Shown piece by piece: positions 7,998 to 14,988 of a DNA stretch of 15,715 nucleotides. The notes under the pieces are model-generated. The model was not told where the DNA came from, made no database searches, and saw nothing but the letters and a program-made list of their open reading frames with translations. Position 1 is the first letter of the stretch. Every line of letters begins with the position of its first letter. Origin of the DNA: Actinomycetes bacterium (lineage in GTDB: Bacteria; Actinomycetota; Actinomycetes; Propionibacteriales; Propionibacteriaceae); the NCBI GenBank assembly GCA_023432725.1, contig JAEYUH010000065.1, positions 1 through 15,715 of the forward strand, in the 5' to 3' direction. A program made the translations under genes and the position numbers.

Positions 7998-8521
7998 TCG
8001 TCCTGGTCGGGTTCATGGGCGCGGGGAAGAGCACGGTGGGCCCTGCCCTGGCCGCCCGGCTCGGCCTGCCGTTCGTCGATACCGACGAGGTGGTGGAGCG
8101 CAGTGCAGGGCTGGCCATCGCCGACATCTTCGAGTACCAGGGGGAGGCAGGCTTCCGGGATCTCGAAGCCCGGGTGATCAGCGCCGAACTCGCCGGCCCC
8201 GAGGCGGTGGTCGCGCTGGGCGGCGGCGCCGTCACCACCGACGCGGTACGCCAGGCGCTGCGCGGCCATGACGTGGTGCTGCTCGACATCAGCCTCGAGG
8301 ACGCCCTTGCCCGGGTGGGGGGCGACGCCCGCCGGCCGATGCTGCGCCGGCCCGACCTCGCCGAGGTGTTCGCAGCCCGCGCCAGGTACTACGCGCAGGT
8401 GGCGACGGTGCGGGTGCCGGTAGCGGGCCGGTCGGCCCCCGAGGTGGTCGAGGCGGTGGTGGAGTCCCTCGCCACCCGCGGCCCGTCGCTGGACCCGGAA
8501 TCCCCGGACGCGGGAGAGTAG
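7994..8521 (+). CDS. aroK: Shikimate kinase
   Basis: A 175-aa P-loop kinase converting shikimate and ATP to shikimate 3-phosphate. It starts with GTG overlapping the aroE stop. The Walker A loop is G-F-M-G-A-G-K-S-T (6-14), the shikimate-binding aspartates are in FVDTDEVVE, Arg is in GFRDLEARV, and the G-G-G of VALGGGAV binds substrate. The lid region carries R-R-P-M-L-R-R-P-D, which supplies the conserved lid arginine. The length is normal for the family, with a Ser/Pro-rich end. In many actinobacteria aroK is followed by aroB; here aroQ begins only 4 nt after the stop, so aroB is missing from this operon. Confidence 0.94.
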   Translation: MIVLVGFMGAGKSTVGPALAARLGLPFVDTDEVVERSAGLAIADIFEYQGEAGFRDLEARVISAELAGPEAVVALGGGAVTTDAVRQALRGHDVVLLDISLEDALARVGGDARRPMLRRPDLAEVFAARARYYAQVATVRVPVAGRSAPEVVEAVVESLATRGPSLDPESPDAGE

Positions 8522-8525
8522 CCCC

Positions 8526-8993
8526 ATGGACGTCCTGGTCGTCAACGGCCCCAACCTGAACACGCTCGGCACCCGTGAGCCCGAGATCTACGGCAGCACC
8601 ACCCTGCCCGAGGTGGAAGCCGCGCTGATCGCCCAGGGCGCTGCCGCCGGGCTGAGCGTCGACACCTTCCAGAGCAACCACGAGGGCGCCATCCTCGACC
8701 GGCTGCACGAGGCCCGCGCCGACGGGACGCGCTTCATCATCATCAACCCCGGTGCGCTGACCCACACCTCCATCGCGCTGCGCGACGCGCTGGCGGCCGT
8801 CGCGGTCCCCTTCCTCGAGGTGCACATCTCCAACGTCCACGCCCGCGAGGAGTTCCGGCGGCACTCCTACCTCAGCGAACTGGCAGTGGGCGGCCTGTTC
8901 GGCTTCGGCACCCACGGCTACCACCTGGCGATGGACTACGTGATCCTTCAGCTGAGCGACAACTCCGGTGGGGAGCTGGCTGCCCTGGCCTGA
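8526..8993 (+). CDS. aroQ: 3-dehydroquinate dehydratase, type II
   Basis: A 155-aa type II dehydroquinase that dehydrates 3-dehydroquinate to 3-dehydroshikimate; the family forms dodecamers. The N-terminus has [17 protein letters not shown] with the flexible-loop Arg and the catalytic Tyr (Tyr22), followed by [16 protein letters not shown], the catalytic His in [13 protein letters not shown], and the GFGTHGY end motif. One small deviation is QSNHEG, where ESNHEG or QSNHEG both occur in the family. GGGAGAG at 8513-8519, inside the end of aroK, is a ribosome binding site 6 nt from the ATG. It closes the aro gene run: the next gene has its own promoter. Confidence 0.95.
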   Translation: MDVLVVNGPNLNTLGTREPEIYGSTTLPEVEAALIAQGAAAGLSVDTFQSNHEGAILDRLHEARADGTRFIIINPGALTHTSIALRDALAAVAVPFLEVHISNVHAREEFRRHSYLSELAVGGLFGFGTHGYHLAMDYVILQLSDNSGGELAALA

Positions 8994-9050
8994 GCGGGCT
9001 GCGGCCCCGGGCTGCCGGACACCGCGATGGCCGGGCTGCTTCGGCTCGCC

Positions 9051-9056
9051 TAGGCT
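9051..9056 (+). promoter_or_regulatory. Candidate leaderless -10 box for the MBL-fold hydrolase
   Basis: TAGGCT is followed by exactly 6 nt and then the ATG at 9063, with no Shine-Dalgarno, so the mRNA would begin at the start codon. It lies in the 69-bp gap after aroQ. A weak GGGC/GCCC hairpin (8996-9007) just after the aroQ stop could end the aro transcript, but it lacks a T-tract. Confidence 0.55.
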
Positions 9057-9062
9057 CGAGCC

Positions 9063-9707
9063 ATGCAGATCACACACCTTGGGCATTCCGCGGTGCTGGT
9101 GGAGGTCGCCGGGCGCCGCCTGCTCATCGACCCGGGCAACTTCTCCGAGGCCTGGCACGGCCTGACCGGGCTGGACGCGGTGCTCGTCACCCACAAGCAC
9201 CCCGACCACGTCGACCCGGCCGCCGTCCCCGCGCTGCTGGCGGCGAACCCCGACGCGGCGGTGTACGTCGAGGCCGAGGTGCTGGACGCGGTCGACCTGC
9301 CCGGTGCCCGGGCTCTCGCTCCCGACGCGTCGGTCGAGCTCGGCGGGGTTAGGGTGGACGCGGTCGGCGGGTGGCACGCGGTGATCCACGCGGACATCCC
9401 GCGGATCGGCAACCTTGGCCTGGTGGTGAGCGCGGAGGGGGAGCCGACCCTGTTCCACCCCGGCGACAGCCTGGCCACCGTTCCGGACGGCATCGACGTG
9501 GTGGCGATCCCCGCCTACGGGCCGTGGGCGGCGATGAAGGAGACCATCGACTTCGTCCGTGCCGTCGGGGCGCCGCACGGCTTCCTGATCCACGAGGGAC
9601 TGCTCGGACCGCGGGGCTGGAAGCTGGCCTTCGACCGACTCGGTGAGATGGGACCGTCGGCGCTCACCGACCTCAGGGACGCAACCCCCTGGTCGCCCCT
9701 CAGGTGA
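9063..9707 (+). CDS. MBL-fold metal-dependent hydrolase (UlaG/YtnP-like)
   Basis: A 214-aa metallo-beta-lactamase-fold protein. It opens with MQITHLGHSAVLVEV and LLIDPG, typical of the UlaG-like branch. The metal site is T-H44-K-H46-P-D48-H49, with His105 in GGWHAVIH, Asp135 in FHPGDS and His177 in LIHEG, so a complete dinuclear site is present. The fold covers hydrolases of phosphodiesters, lactones and thioesters; nothing here identifies the substrate. No signal peptide, so cytoplasmic. The start is set by the -10 box 6 nt upstream. It follows the aro operon on the same strand, probably as a separate transcript, and overlaps the kinase gene tail to tail by 8 bp. Confidence 0.9.
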   Translation: MQITHLGHSAVLVEVAGRRLLIDPGNFSEAWHGLTGLDAVLVTHKHPDHVDPAAVPALLAANPDAAVYVEAEVLDAVDLPGARALAPDASVELGGVRVDAVGGWHAVIHADIPRIGNLGLVVSAEGEPTLFHPGDSLATVPDGIDVVAIPAYGPWAAMKETIDFVRAVGAPHGFLIHEGLLGPRGWKLAFDRLGEMGPSALTDLRDATPWSPLR

Positions 9708-11736
9708 CGTAGATGGTGACGGTGGAGCCCTCCGGGGCTTCCTTGCCGTTGCCCGGGTCGGTGTAGGCGACCAGACCGAGGAAGTTGGCGATCTGGGCCA
9801 CCTTCACCTTGAAGCCCGCCTTCTTCAGCACCTTGGTGGCCTCATCGACGCCCATGTACTTCACGTAGGGCACCTTCACCATCACCGGTCCCTTGGAGAC
9901 GACGAAGCTGATCGTCTCGCCCCGGGGGAGGGTGCCCTTGGCGGGGGTGGAGGAGATGACCGAGCCGGCGGGGATCTTCTTGTGGTGCTTCTCCTCGGTG
10001 ATCTCGACCGTCAGCCCCGCCTCCTCGAAGTGGGCCTTGGCCTGGTCGAAGGGCTTGCCCTTGAAGTCGATGATCTCCACCGGCGCCGGGCCGCGGGAGA
10101 CGCTCAGGTCGACCTGCGTCTGCGGCTTCACGCGTTCGCCGGCGTTGACCGAGGCGTCGTACACGGTGCCCGACCGTGCGGTGTCGTGGTAGCTGGTGGT
10201 GACCTCGCCGAGGGTCAGGTGGTTCTCCTCGATGGCTGCCTGGGCCTCCTCGGGGGTCATCCCCAGGACGTTGGGCATCTCGTAGCGCTCAGGCCCCTTG
10301 GACAGGTAGGCGATCAGCGTCCCGCCGCGCAGGATCGGTGCCCCGGCGACGGGGTTGGTGCGGATCACCTGTCCCACACCGACCGTCTCGGAGTAGTCGT
10401 TGTCGAAGTCGATGGTGAGCCCGTGCTCGGCGGCCAGCGCCAGCGCCGCCTCCTGGGTCAGCTCGGCGAAGGCGGGGGTCTCGGTGAACCGGCCCTGGAA
10501 CATCCACCAGCCGCCGACGCCGAGCGCTGCGGTGAGCAGCAGGACGACGGCGAGGGTGACCGCGCCGCGCCGGCGGCGTTGCGTCTGCCGCTGCCGCAAC
10601 TGGCGGGCCGAGCGGGCGGGCGGATCGGAGGGGACGTCGTAGTAGGCCATCCCGTCGGCCACCGGCGGGTGGCCGGGGCTGACCGGGGTGGACGGAGTGA
10701 AGCGCAGCGTGGCGGTGCGCTGGATGGCCGTTGAGGGGCCGGACGGGGCGGGCCCGAGGCGCGCCCCTGCCAGAGCGGGCACCTGCTCGGTCGGCTGGTT
10801 GGCAGCGTCGAGGGTGGTGGCGCGCATCGCGACGGAGAGCGCGGGATCGTCCATCACCCCGTCGGCCAGGGCGCGCCGGGCCCGGCGGGCGTGGTCGAGC
10901 ATCACCGTGGCGTCGGCGGGGCGGGCAGACCTGTCGCGGGTGGTGGCACTGGTGACCAGCGCGTCGACGTAGGGCGGGATGCCGTGGCGGGACTCGCGCC
11001 AGGACGGTGTCATCTGCGACGAGGGCGCGGGGATCTCGTTGTGGACATGGCTGTAGGCGACCTGGATCGGGGTGTCGCCGGTGTGCGGCTTGCGTCCGGT
11101 CAGCATCTCGAACAGCACCACACCGAGGGCGTACACGTCGGCGCGGGTGTCACCCTTTCCGGTGGTGACCAGTTCGGGGGCGATGTAGGACACCGTGCCG
11201 ATCAGGGTGCCGGTCTGGGTGGCGGTGTGGGCGGTGACCGCCCTCGCGAGCCCGAAGTCGGCGACCTTGATCTGCCCGCGGTCGGAGATCAGGACGTTCT
11301 CCGGCTTGATGTCGCGGTGGATGATGCCCGCCTCGTGGGCGGCGGCGACCGCGTTCATCACCGGCAGCAGCAGGTCGAGAGCCCGGGCCGGCTCCATCGG
11401 CGCTTCGCGGGTGATCACGTGCCGCAGGGTGCAGCCCTCGACGTACTCCATGACGATGTAGGGCCGCCCGCCGTCCATGCCCTGGTCGAAGACGGCTACC
11501 ACGTTGGGGTGGGAGAGCCGGGCGGCGGCGCGGGCCTCGCGGTCGAAGCGAGACACGAAGTCGGCGTCGCCACCGAGGCTGTCGTGCATCACCTTGATGG
11601 CGACAGTCCTTGTCAAGCGTCGGTCGGAGGCGAGGTACACGGTGGCCATGCCGCCCCGGGCGAGCTTGCGCAGGATCTCGTACCGTCCGTCCAGCACATG
11701 GCCCACCAGCGGGTCGCCATTGCTCATGCTCGTCAC
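9700..11736 (-). CDS. Transmembrane Ser/Thr protein kinase with four PASTA domains (PknB-like)
   Basis: A 678-aa Hanks-type kinase. The cytoplasmic kinase domain (about 16-290) has the Gly loop L-A-R-G-G-M-A-T-V-Y (25-34), Lys48 in VAIKVM, catalytic Asp142 in HRDIKPEN, DFG at 160-162 and an activation loop with T173-Q-T175, matching the TQT autophosphorylation site of mycobacterial PknB. A Pro/Arg-rich juxtamembrane linker (about 300-390) ends in QRRRRG before a single transmembrane helix (about 392-413). The exterior is four PASTA repeats (about 419-481, 482-548, 549-616, 617-678), which in this family bind peptidoglycan fragments or lipid II. It probably couples cell-wall state to growth and division. 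The GTG at 11736 is chosen because GGAG lies 5 nt upstream; GTG 11751 and ATG 11727 are alternatives. By position it corresponds to PknL of mycobacteria, which lacks PASTA repeats, but in architecture it is PknB-like. Confidence 0.94.
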   Translation of the reverse strand: MTSMSNGDPLVGHVLDGRYEILRKLARGGMATVYLASDRRLTRTVAIKVMHDSLGGDADFVSRFDREARAAARLSHPNVVAVFDQGMDGGRPYIVMEYVEGCTLRHVITREAPMEPARALDLLLPVMNAVAAAHEAGIIHRDIKPENVLISDRGQIKVADFGLARAVTAHTATQTGTLIGTVSYIAPELVTTGKGDTRADVYALGVVLFEMLTGRKPHTGDTPIQVAYSHVHNEIPAPSSQMTPSWRESRHGIPPYVDALVTSATTRDRSARPADATVMLDHARRARRALADGVMDDPALSVAMRATTLDAANQPTEQVPALAGARLGPAPSGPSTAIQRTATLRFTPSTPVSPGHPPVADGMAYYDVPSDPPARSARQLRQRQTQRRRRGAVTLAVVLLLTAALGVGGWWMFQGRFTETPAFAELTQEAALALAAEHGLTIDFDNDYSETVGVGQVIRTNPVAGAPILRGGTLIAYLSKGPERYEMPNVLGMTPEEAQAAIEENHLTLGEVTTSYHDTARSGTVYDASVNAGERVKPQTQVDLSVSRGPAPVEIIDFKGKPFDQAKAHFEEAGLTVEITEEKHHKKIPAGSVISSTPAKGTLPRGETISFVVSKGPVMVKVPYVKYMGVDEATKVLKKAGFKVKVAQIANFLGLVAYTDPGNGKEAPEGSTVTIYVT

Positions 11737-11786
11737 GTCGGCTCCGGACACGTCGGGGAAGAAGGCCGTCCAGACCTGCGGGACCG

Positions 11787-11792
11787 ATTCTA
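11787..11792 (-). promoter_or_regulatory. Candidate -10 box for the PASTA kinase gene
   Basis: TAGAAT on the minus strand (11792 to 11787) would start transcription near 11780, giving a 5' leader of about 44 nt that contains the GGAG ribosome binding site before the GTG at 11736. No -35 consensus is seen. It lies in the 143-bp divergent region shared with the ThiE-like gene. Confidence 0.4.
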
Positions 11793-11867
11793 GGAGGCGT
11801 CGGCAAGTTCCCGCGACTGACTCGCCGGGGGTAGCCCTGCCCCGTGGGCAGAGCCCGGCATCCGGCC

Positions 11868-11873
11868 TAGGGT
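11868..11873 (+). promoter_or_regulatory. Candidate leaderless promoter for the ThiE-like gene
   Basis: TAGGGT is followed by exactly 6 nt and then the GTG at 11880. A partial -35 match, TGGGCA at 11845-11850 (4 of 6 matches to TTGACA), sits 17 nt upstream of the -10 box. There is no Shine-Dalgarno. This is the best-formed leaderless promoter in the window. Confidence 0.55.
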
Positions 11874-11879
11874 GGAGCC

Positions 11880-12587
11880 GTGACTGTTCTGCTCGGCGTC
11901 GCCGCCCGGATGCGCCTCGCGCGCCTGTTGTTGATCACCGACCTGAGGGCCGAGCAGGGCGACCTGCCGGAGTTCGTCGCCGCCACCCTGGCGGCGGGGG
12001 TGGACATCGTCCAGCTCCGCGACCCGAAGGCCGACGAGCAGCAGCTGGCCGCCGCCTTCGGTCAGGTGCGAGAGGTGGTGCTGCAGCACAGGGCCCTGCT
12101 CGGGCTCTACGACGCCCTCGAGGTGGCGCAGGAGGTGCAGGCCGACGTGCTGCAGCTCTCCGAGCGCGGGACGGACGCGGCCAGGGCCCGCGACCGCGTC
12201 CACCCGTGGGCGATGCTGGGACGCTCCTGCCACTCCGGCCGGCAACTGGACGCCGCGCTGGCCGACCCCCAGGTCAACTACCTGACGGTGGGCCCTGTGG
12301 TCGGTGGCCTGTTCGGTACCGGCGGGCTCGACCTCGTCCAGTACGCGGCCAAGCAGGCGCCGCCGTCCGATCCCGCAGGCAAGCCCTGGTTCGCGGTGGG
12401 CGGCATCACGATGGAGAACCTCGACGACGTGCTGGCGGCCGGCGCCCGCCGGGTGGCGGTCTCGCGCGCGATCACCGACGCCCCCGACCCGGCCGCGCAG
12501 GCGGCCGACCTCAAGCACCGCCTGGTGAGGGCCTGGAAGGACGACCCGGGAATGGAGCAGGTGGTCTTCGGCGGGATCAAGGGCTGA
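11880..12587 (+). CDS. ThiE-like TIM-barrel protein with degenerate active site
   Basis: A 235-aa protein related to thiamine-phosphate synthase (ThiE), which joins HMP-PP and HET-P to thiamine phosphate. Family landmarks kept: VDIVQLR (41-47), GRSCHS (114-119), YLTVGPV (134-140), AVGGIT.EN (172-180) and VAVSRAI (192-198). Several usual active-site elements are altered: the Asn-Asp pair is Y77-D78; the HxGQxD block is replaced by VLQLSERG (90-97); the TPTK segment after GPV is VGGLFGTGG with no Lys; and the Lys after QLR is shifted by one (R47-D-P-K50). It may therefore have weak, altered or no ThiE activity. No other thi gene is nearby. The start is set by the -10 box 6 nt upstream. It is divergent from the kinase and ends 3 nt from the convergent prenyltransferase gene. 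Confidence 0.75.
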   Translation: MTVLLGVAARMRLARLLLITDLRAEQGDLPEFVAATLAAGVDIVQLRDPKADEQQLAAAFGQVREVVLQHRALLGLYDALEVAQEVQADVLQLSERGTDAARARDRVHPWAMLGRSCHSGRQLDAALADPQVNYLTVGPVVGGLFGTGGLDLVQYAAKQAPPSDPAGKPWFAVGGITMENLDDVLAAGARRVAVSRAITDAPDPAAQAADLKHRLVRAWKDDPGMEQVVFGGIKG

Positions 12588-12590
12588 CGT

Positions 12591-13691
12591 TCAGCTCTGG
12601 CGATCGGCGGCGGCCCGGGCGAGGTTCACCAGCGCCTGCTCGCCTTCCGGCGTCAGGCCGGCGTGGTGTAGACCGTCGATCGCGCTCCGGGTGGAGTCCG
12701 CGATCTCCTGCTCGACGACGGGCAGCGCGCCGCTGTCGGCGATGATCCCCTGCGCCCGGCCGATCTCCTGTGCCGAGAGGTCGGCCCTGCCCACCAGCCC
12801 GGCCAGCTCGTCGGCGTCCGCGGCGCCCGCCAGCCGCAGGGCATGGGCGAGCAGGGCGGTGAGCTTGCCCTCTCGAAGGTCGCCGCCGGCGGGCTTGCCG
12901 GTCACCTGCTCGTCGCCGAACACGCCGAGGATGTCGTCGCGCAACTGGAAGGCCCGTCCCACCGCCGAGCCGTAGCGGCCCAGCGCCTCGAGCAGGTCAG
13001 GGCCGGCCCCGGCGAGCGCGGCCCCGAGCTGGAGCGGTCGCACCACTGTGTAGCGGGCGGTCTTGTACTCCAGCACCCGATCCACCTGCGCGAGCACCTC
13101 CCCGGGTGCGGAACGGACGTCCAGGGCTGGGCGGGCCTGGGCGAGGATGTCGAGGAACTGGCCGGTGGTGACCTCGGTCAGCACGGCCTCCATGATCGGC
13201 ATCGCGCGCTGGATCGTCTCCGCGGGCAGGCCGCTGCGCCGGAACATCTCCTGCGACCAGACCAGCAGCAGGTCGCCCAGCAGGATCGCGCCGCCGCGTC
13301 CGAAGGCCTCGGCGTCACCCCGCAGCCCCTGCGCGGCGTGCCGCGCGGCGAACTGGCGGTGCGCCGCCGGCACTCCGCGCCTGGTGTCGGAGGCGTCCAT
13401 CACGTCGTCGTGGACCAGCGCGCTGACGTGCAGCACGTCGAGGCTGGCCGCGGCGCTCACCAGCGGTCCCGGCTCTGCCGGGATTCCCGCCACCGCCACC
13501 CAGCCCCAGGCGCAGAAGGCCGGCCGCAGCCGCTTGCCGCCCGCCGTGAACGCCTCGGCCAGGTCGGCCAGCGGTGCGGTGGCGGGACCGATCCCCGCCA
13601 GCACCTCGCGCTGCCCCATGAGGAAGTCGGTGATGGCGGCGGCCACCGCCGTCCGGAAGGTGGCGGAGAGGGGGTCTGCGGGGTCGAACAT
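12591..13691 (-). CDS. Polyprenyl (geranylgeranyl-type) diphosphate synthase
   Basis: A 366-aa trans-isoprenyl diphosphate synthase, condensing isopentenyl diphosphate onto an allylic primer. The IPP-binding GGKRLRP is at 51-57; the first Asp-rich motif is D95-D-V-M-D99 followed by R104-R105; the second is L-R-D252-D253-I-L-G with the family tail VFGDEQVTGKPAG and DLREGK. Residues 4 and 5 before the first motif are Ala91 and Ser90, both small, which favours C20 or longer products rather than C15; product length is inferred. By sequence and position beside metF it matches the IdsA/IdsA2 type of mycobacteria and corynebacteria. Products could feed menaquinone, decaprenyl-phosphate or carotenoid synthesis. 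The ATG start is supported by a -10 box 7 nt upstream that overlaps the metF stop codon. Confidence 0.92.
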   Translation of the reverse strand: MFDPADPLSATFRTAVAAAITDFLMGQREVLAGIGPATAPLADLAEAFTAGGKRLRPAFCAWGWVAVAGIPAEPGPLVSAAASLDVLHVSALVHDDVMDASDTRRGVPAAHRQFAARHAAQGLRGDAEAFGRGGAILLGDLLLVWSQEMFRRSGLPAETIQRAMPIMEAVLTEVTTGQFLDILAQARPALDVRSAPGEVLAQVDRVLEYKTARYTVVRPLQLGAALAGAGPDLLEALGRYGSAVGRAFQLRDDILGVFGDEQVTGKPAGGDLREGKLTALLAHALRLAGAADADELAGLVGRADLSAQEIGRAQGIIADSGALPVVEQEIADSTRSAIDGLHHAGLTPEGEQALVNLARAAADRQS

Positions 13692-13698
13692 GGCACCG

Positions 13699-13704
13699 AG
13701 CCTA
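13699..13704 (-). promoter_or_regulatory. Candidate leaderless -10 box for the prenyl synthase, overlapping the metF stop
   Basis: TAGGCT on the minus strand (13704 to 13699) is followed by 7 nt and then the ATG at 13691. Its first three bases are the metF stop codon TAG. There is no ribosome binding site in the short gap, so the gene can start its own leaderless mRNA although it lies only 10 nt behind metF. Confidence 0.55.
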
Positions 13705-14631
13705 CGGGGCGGCGTCGGTGTGGTGCGGCGGGATCTGGCGCAGGTTGGCGAGGATCTCCGCGGTGGCTCTCGACCGGTTCAAGGTGAAGAAGTGGAGGCC
13801 GGGTGCCCCGCCTGCCAGCAGCCTGTCGCACAGCCCGGTGGCGATCTCCAGCCCTACCGCCCGCACCGCGGCGGGGTCGTCGGCGACGGCGTGCAGCGCG
13901 TCCACCATCGGGGTGGGCAGCGCGGCCCCCGAGAACCTGGCGAAGCGCTCGATCTGGGCCAGGTTGGTGACCGGCTGGATGCCGGCAAGGATGGGCAGCC
14001 GGCATCCCAGCCCGCGCACCCGTTCGACCAGCCGGAAGTAGGCGTCGGCGTCGAAGAACAACTGGGTGATGGCGAAGTCGGCGCCGGCCTCCTCCTTCTC
14101 GGCCAGGATCCTGGCGTCCAGGACGAAGTCCGAGCGCTCGGGGTGGGCGTCGGGGAAGGCGGCAACTCCCACGCAGAAGTCGCCGGTCCGCTTCACCAAC
14201 CTGACCAGTTCGGTGGCGTTCGGCAGCCCGTCCGGGTGCGGTGACCAGGGTGCTGTGGGCCCGCCCGGCGGGTCGCCGCGGACCGCGAGGATGTGGCGGA
14301 TGCCGACCTCGGCGTAGGACCTGATCGCACCCTCGACCTCGGCGCTGGACTGGCTCACGCAGGTCAGGTGGCCCATGGTGCGGAAGCTGGTCCGTTCGGT
14401 CACCATCCGGGTCGCGTCGATGGTGCGGCTGCGGGTGGAGCCGGTGGCTCCGTAGGTGACCGAGACGAAGTCGGGGTGCAGCGGCTCGAGTTCGACCAGG
14501 GCGCGCTGGAGCTGTTCCTGGCCGGCGTCGTCCTTGGGTGGGAAGAACTCGAAGGACATGGTGGGGTGGGTGCCGGCGCTCAGCAGGTCGGCGATGGTCG
14601 GCGAGGCGCCGGTGAGCGGGGGTCCAGGCAC
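13702..14631 (-). CDS. metF: Methylenetetrahydrofolate reductase
   Basis: A 309-aa FAD-dependent TIM-barrel enzyme reducing 5,10-methylene-THF to 5-methyl-THF for methionine synthesis. Glu28 in SFEFFPPKDD and Asp120 in LAVRGDPPGG fall at the same numbers as the catalytic Glu28 and FAD/folate-site Asp120 of E. coli MetF. VSVTYGATGSTR (57-68), GHLTCVS (87-93), FAITQLFFD (186-194) and ILAGIQPV (214-221) are further family blocks. The GTG at 14631 is chosen because TAGGGT ends 7 nt upstream and the E. coli numbering then matches exactly; the frame continues upstream to 14715 as an Arg-rich extension that I reject. It precedes the prenyl synthase gene by 10 nt on the same strand, the same pairing as in mycobacteria. 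Confidence 0.95.
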   Translation of the reverse strand: MPGPPLTGASPTIADLLSAGTHPTMSFEFFPPKDDAGQEQLQRALVELEPLHPDFVSVTYGATGSTRSRTIDATRMVTERTSFRTMGHLTCVSQSSAEVEGAIRSYAEVGIRHILAVRGDPPGGPTAPWSPHPDGLPNATELVRLVKRTGDFCVGVAAFPDAHPERSDFVLDARILAEKEEAGADFAITQLFFDADAYFRLVERVRGLGCRLPILAGIQPVTNLAQIERFARFSGAALPTPMVDALHAVADDPAAVRAVGLEIATGLCDRLLAGGAPGLHFFTLNRSRATAEILANLRQIPPHHTDAAP

Positions 14632-14638
14632 GCCCGAC

Positions 14639-14644
14639 ACCCTA
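14639..14644 (-). promoter_or_regulatory. Candidate leaderless -10 box for metF
   Basis: TAGGGT on the minus strand (14644 to 14639) is followed by 7 nt and then the GTG at 14631. No Shine-Dalgarno lies in the gap, and no -35 consensus is evident. No folate, SAM or B12 riboswitch can fit between this box and the start. Confidence 0.55.
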
Positions 14645-14721
14645 ACCGAGCTCTCCCGGCGGCCAGGGGAGCGCGTCCGTGGCGGACGCCGGGCCCTCCG
14701 CCCCGTTGCTCGCACCGCGCC

Positions 14722-14886
14722 GTCGCTACGAAATGCCGGTCATGGGGGATCGCGGGGAGTGCTCCTGCGTCGTTCGCTACGAAGTCGGGGTTCTGGAGCA
14801 GGTTTCGGGGTTCATAACCCGAAGTTCGCAGCGAAGCCGGATGGTCAGCAGCCACAGCGGCCTCGTAACCCCCACAACGCAGCGAG
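14722..14886. repeat. Palindromic repeat element: four copies of a ~24-bp motif, two per arm
   Basis: Four copies of a motif with invariant core TCGCTRCG, followed by two A/T bases and then a G-rich segment usually ending GGGTT. On + they start at 14722 and 14773; on - they start at 14835 and 14886. The two copies in each arm are exactly 51 bp apart, so the element is an imperfect inverted repeat centred near 14804. Over 24 bp, the 14773 and 14835 copies share 18 bases, the 14835 and 14886 copies share 17, and the 14722 and 14773 copies share 17. A short hairpin at the centre side (TTCGGGGTT/AACCCGAA, 14804-14823) adds structure. Probably an intergenic interspersed repeat; function unknown. 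Confidence 0.65.
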
Positions 14887-14923
14887 CGGGATGGGTGTCA
14901 CTGGTCGGCGCGGCGCCTGCGGT

Positions 14924-14955
14924 GGGGCGGAGGAGGGGGAGCGAAGGGGGCGGGG
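14924..14955 (+). other. G-rich tract matching a G-quadruplex pattern
   Basis: Four G-runs of 4, 5, 5 and 4 bases (14924-14927, 14935-14939, 14946-14950, 14952-14955) are separated by loops of 7, 6 and 1 nt, which fits the usual G3+N1-7 four-run rule. It lies between the palindromic repeat and a strong hairpin. In a high-GC genome such tracts can arise by chance, so formation is only predicted. Confidence 0.4.
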
Positions 14956-14959
14956 TGTC

Positions 14960-14988
14960 GGCCGGGGTCGGGGGGAATGACCCCGGCC
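14960..14988. other. Perfect 10-bp inverted repeat, terminator-like hairpin without T-tract
   Basis: GGCCGGGGTC (14960-14969) and GACCCCGGCC (14979-14988) are perfect complements around a 9-nt G-rich loop. The stem is very GC-rich and stable, but neither side is followed by a run of T. Actinobacterial terminators often lack U-tracts, so it could end transcription from the helicase side (-), about 245 nt after its stop, or act as a binding site. Confidence 0.4.

Noticed and set aside
9643..10734. A 363-codon open frame on the plus strand
   Set aside because: It is antisense to the PASTA and transmembrane part of the kinase, and the translation is low-complexity Gly/Asp/Leu/Val.
14580..14855. 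A 91-codon minus-strand frame overlapping the metF start
   Set aside because: It crosses the metF promoter and start in another frame and reads through one arm of the palindromic repeat. No supporting start signal or domain.
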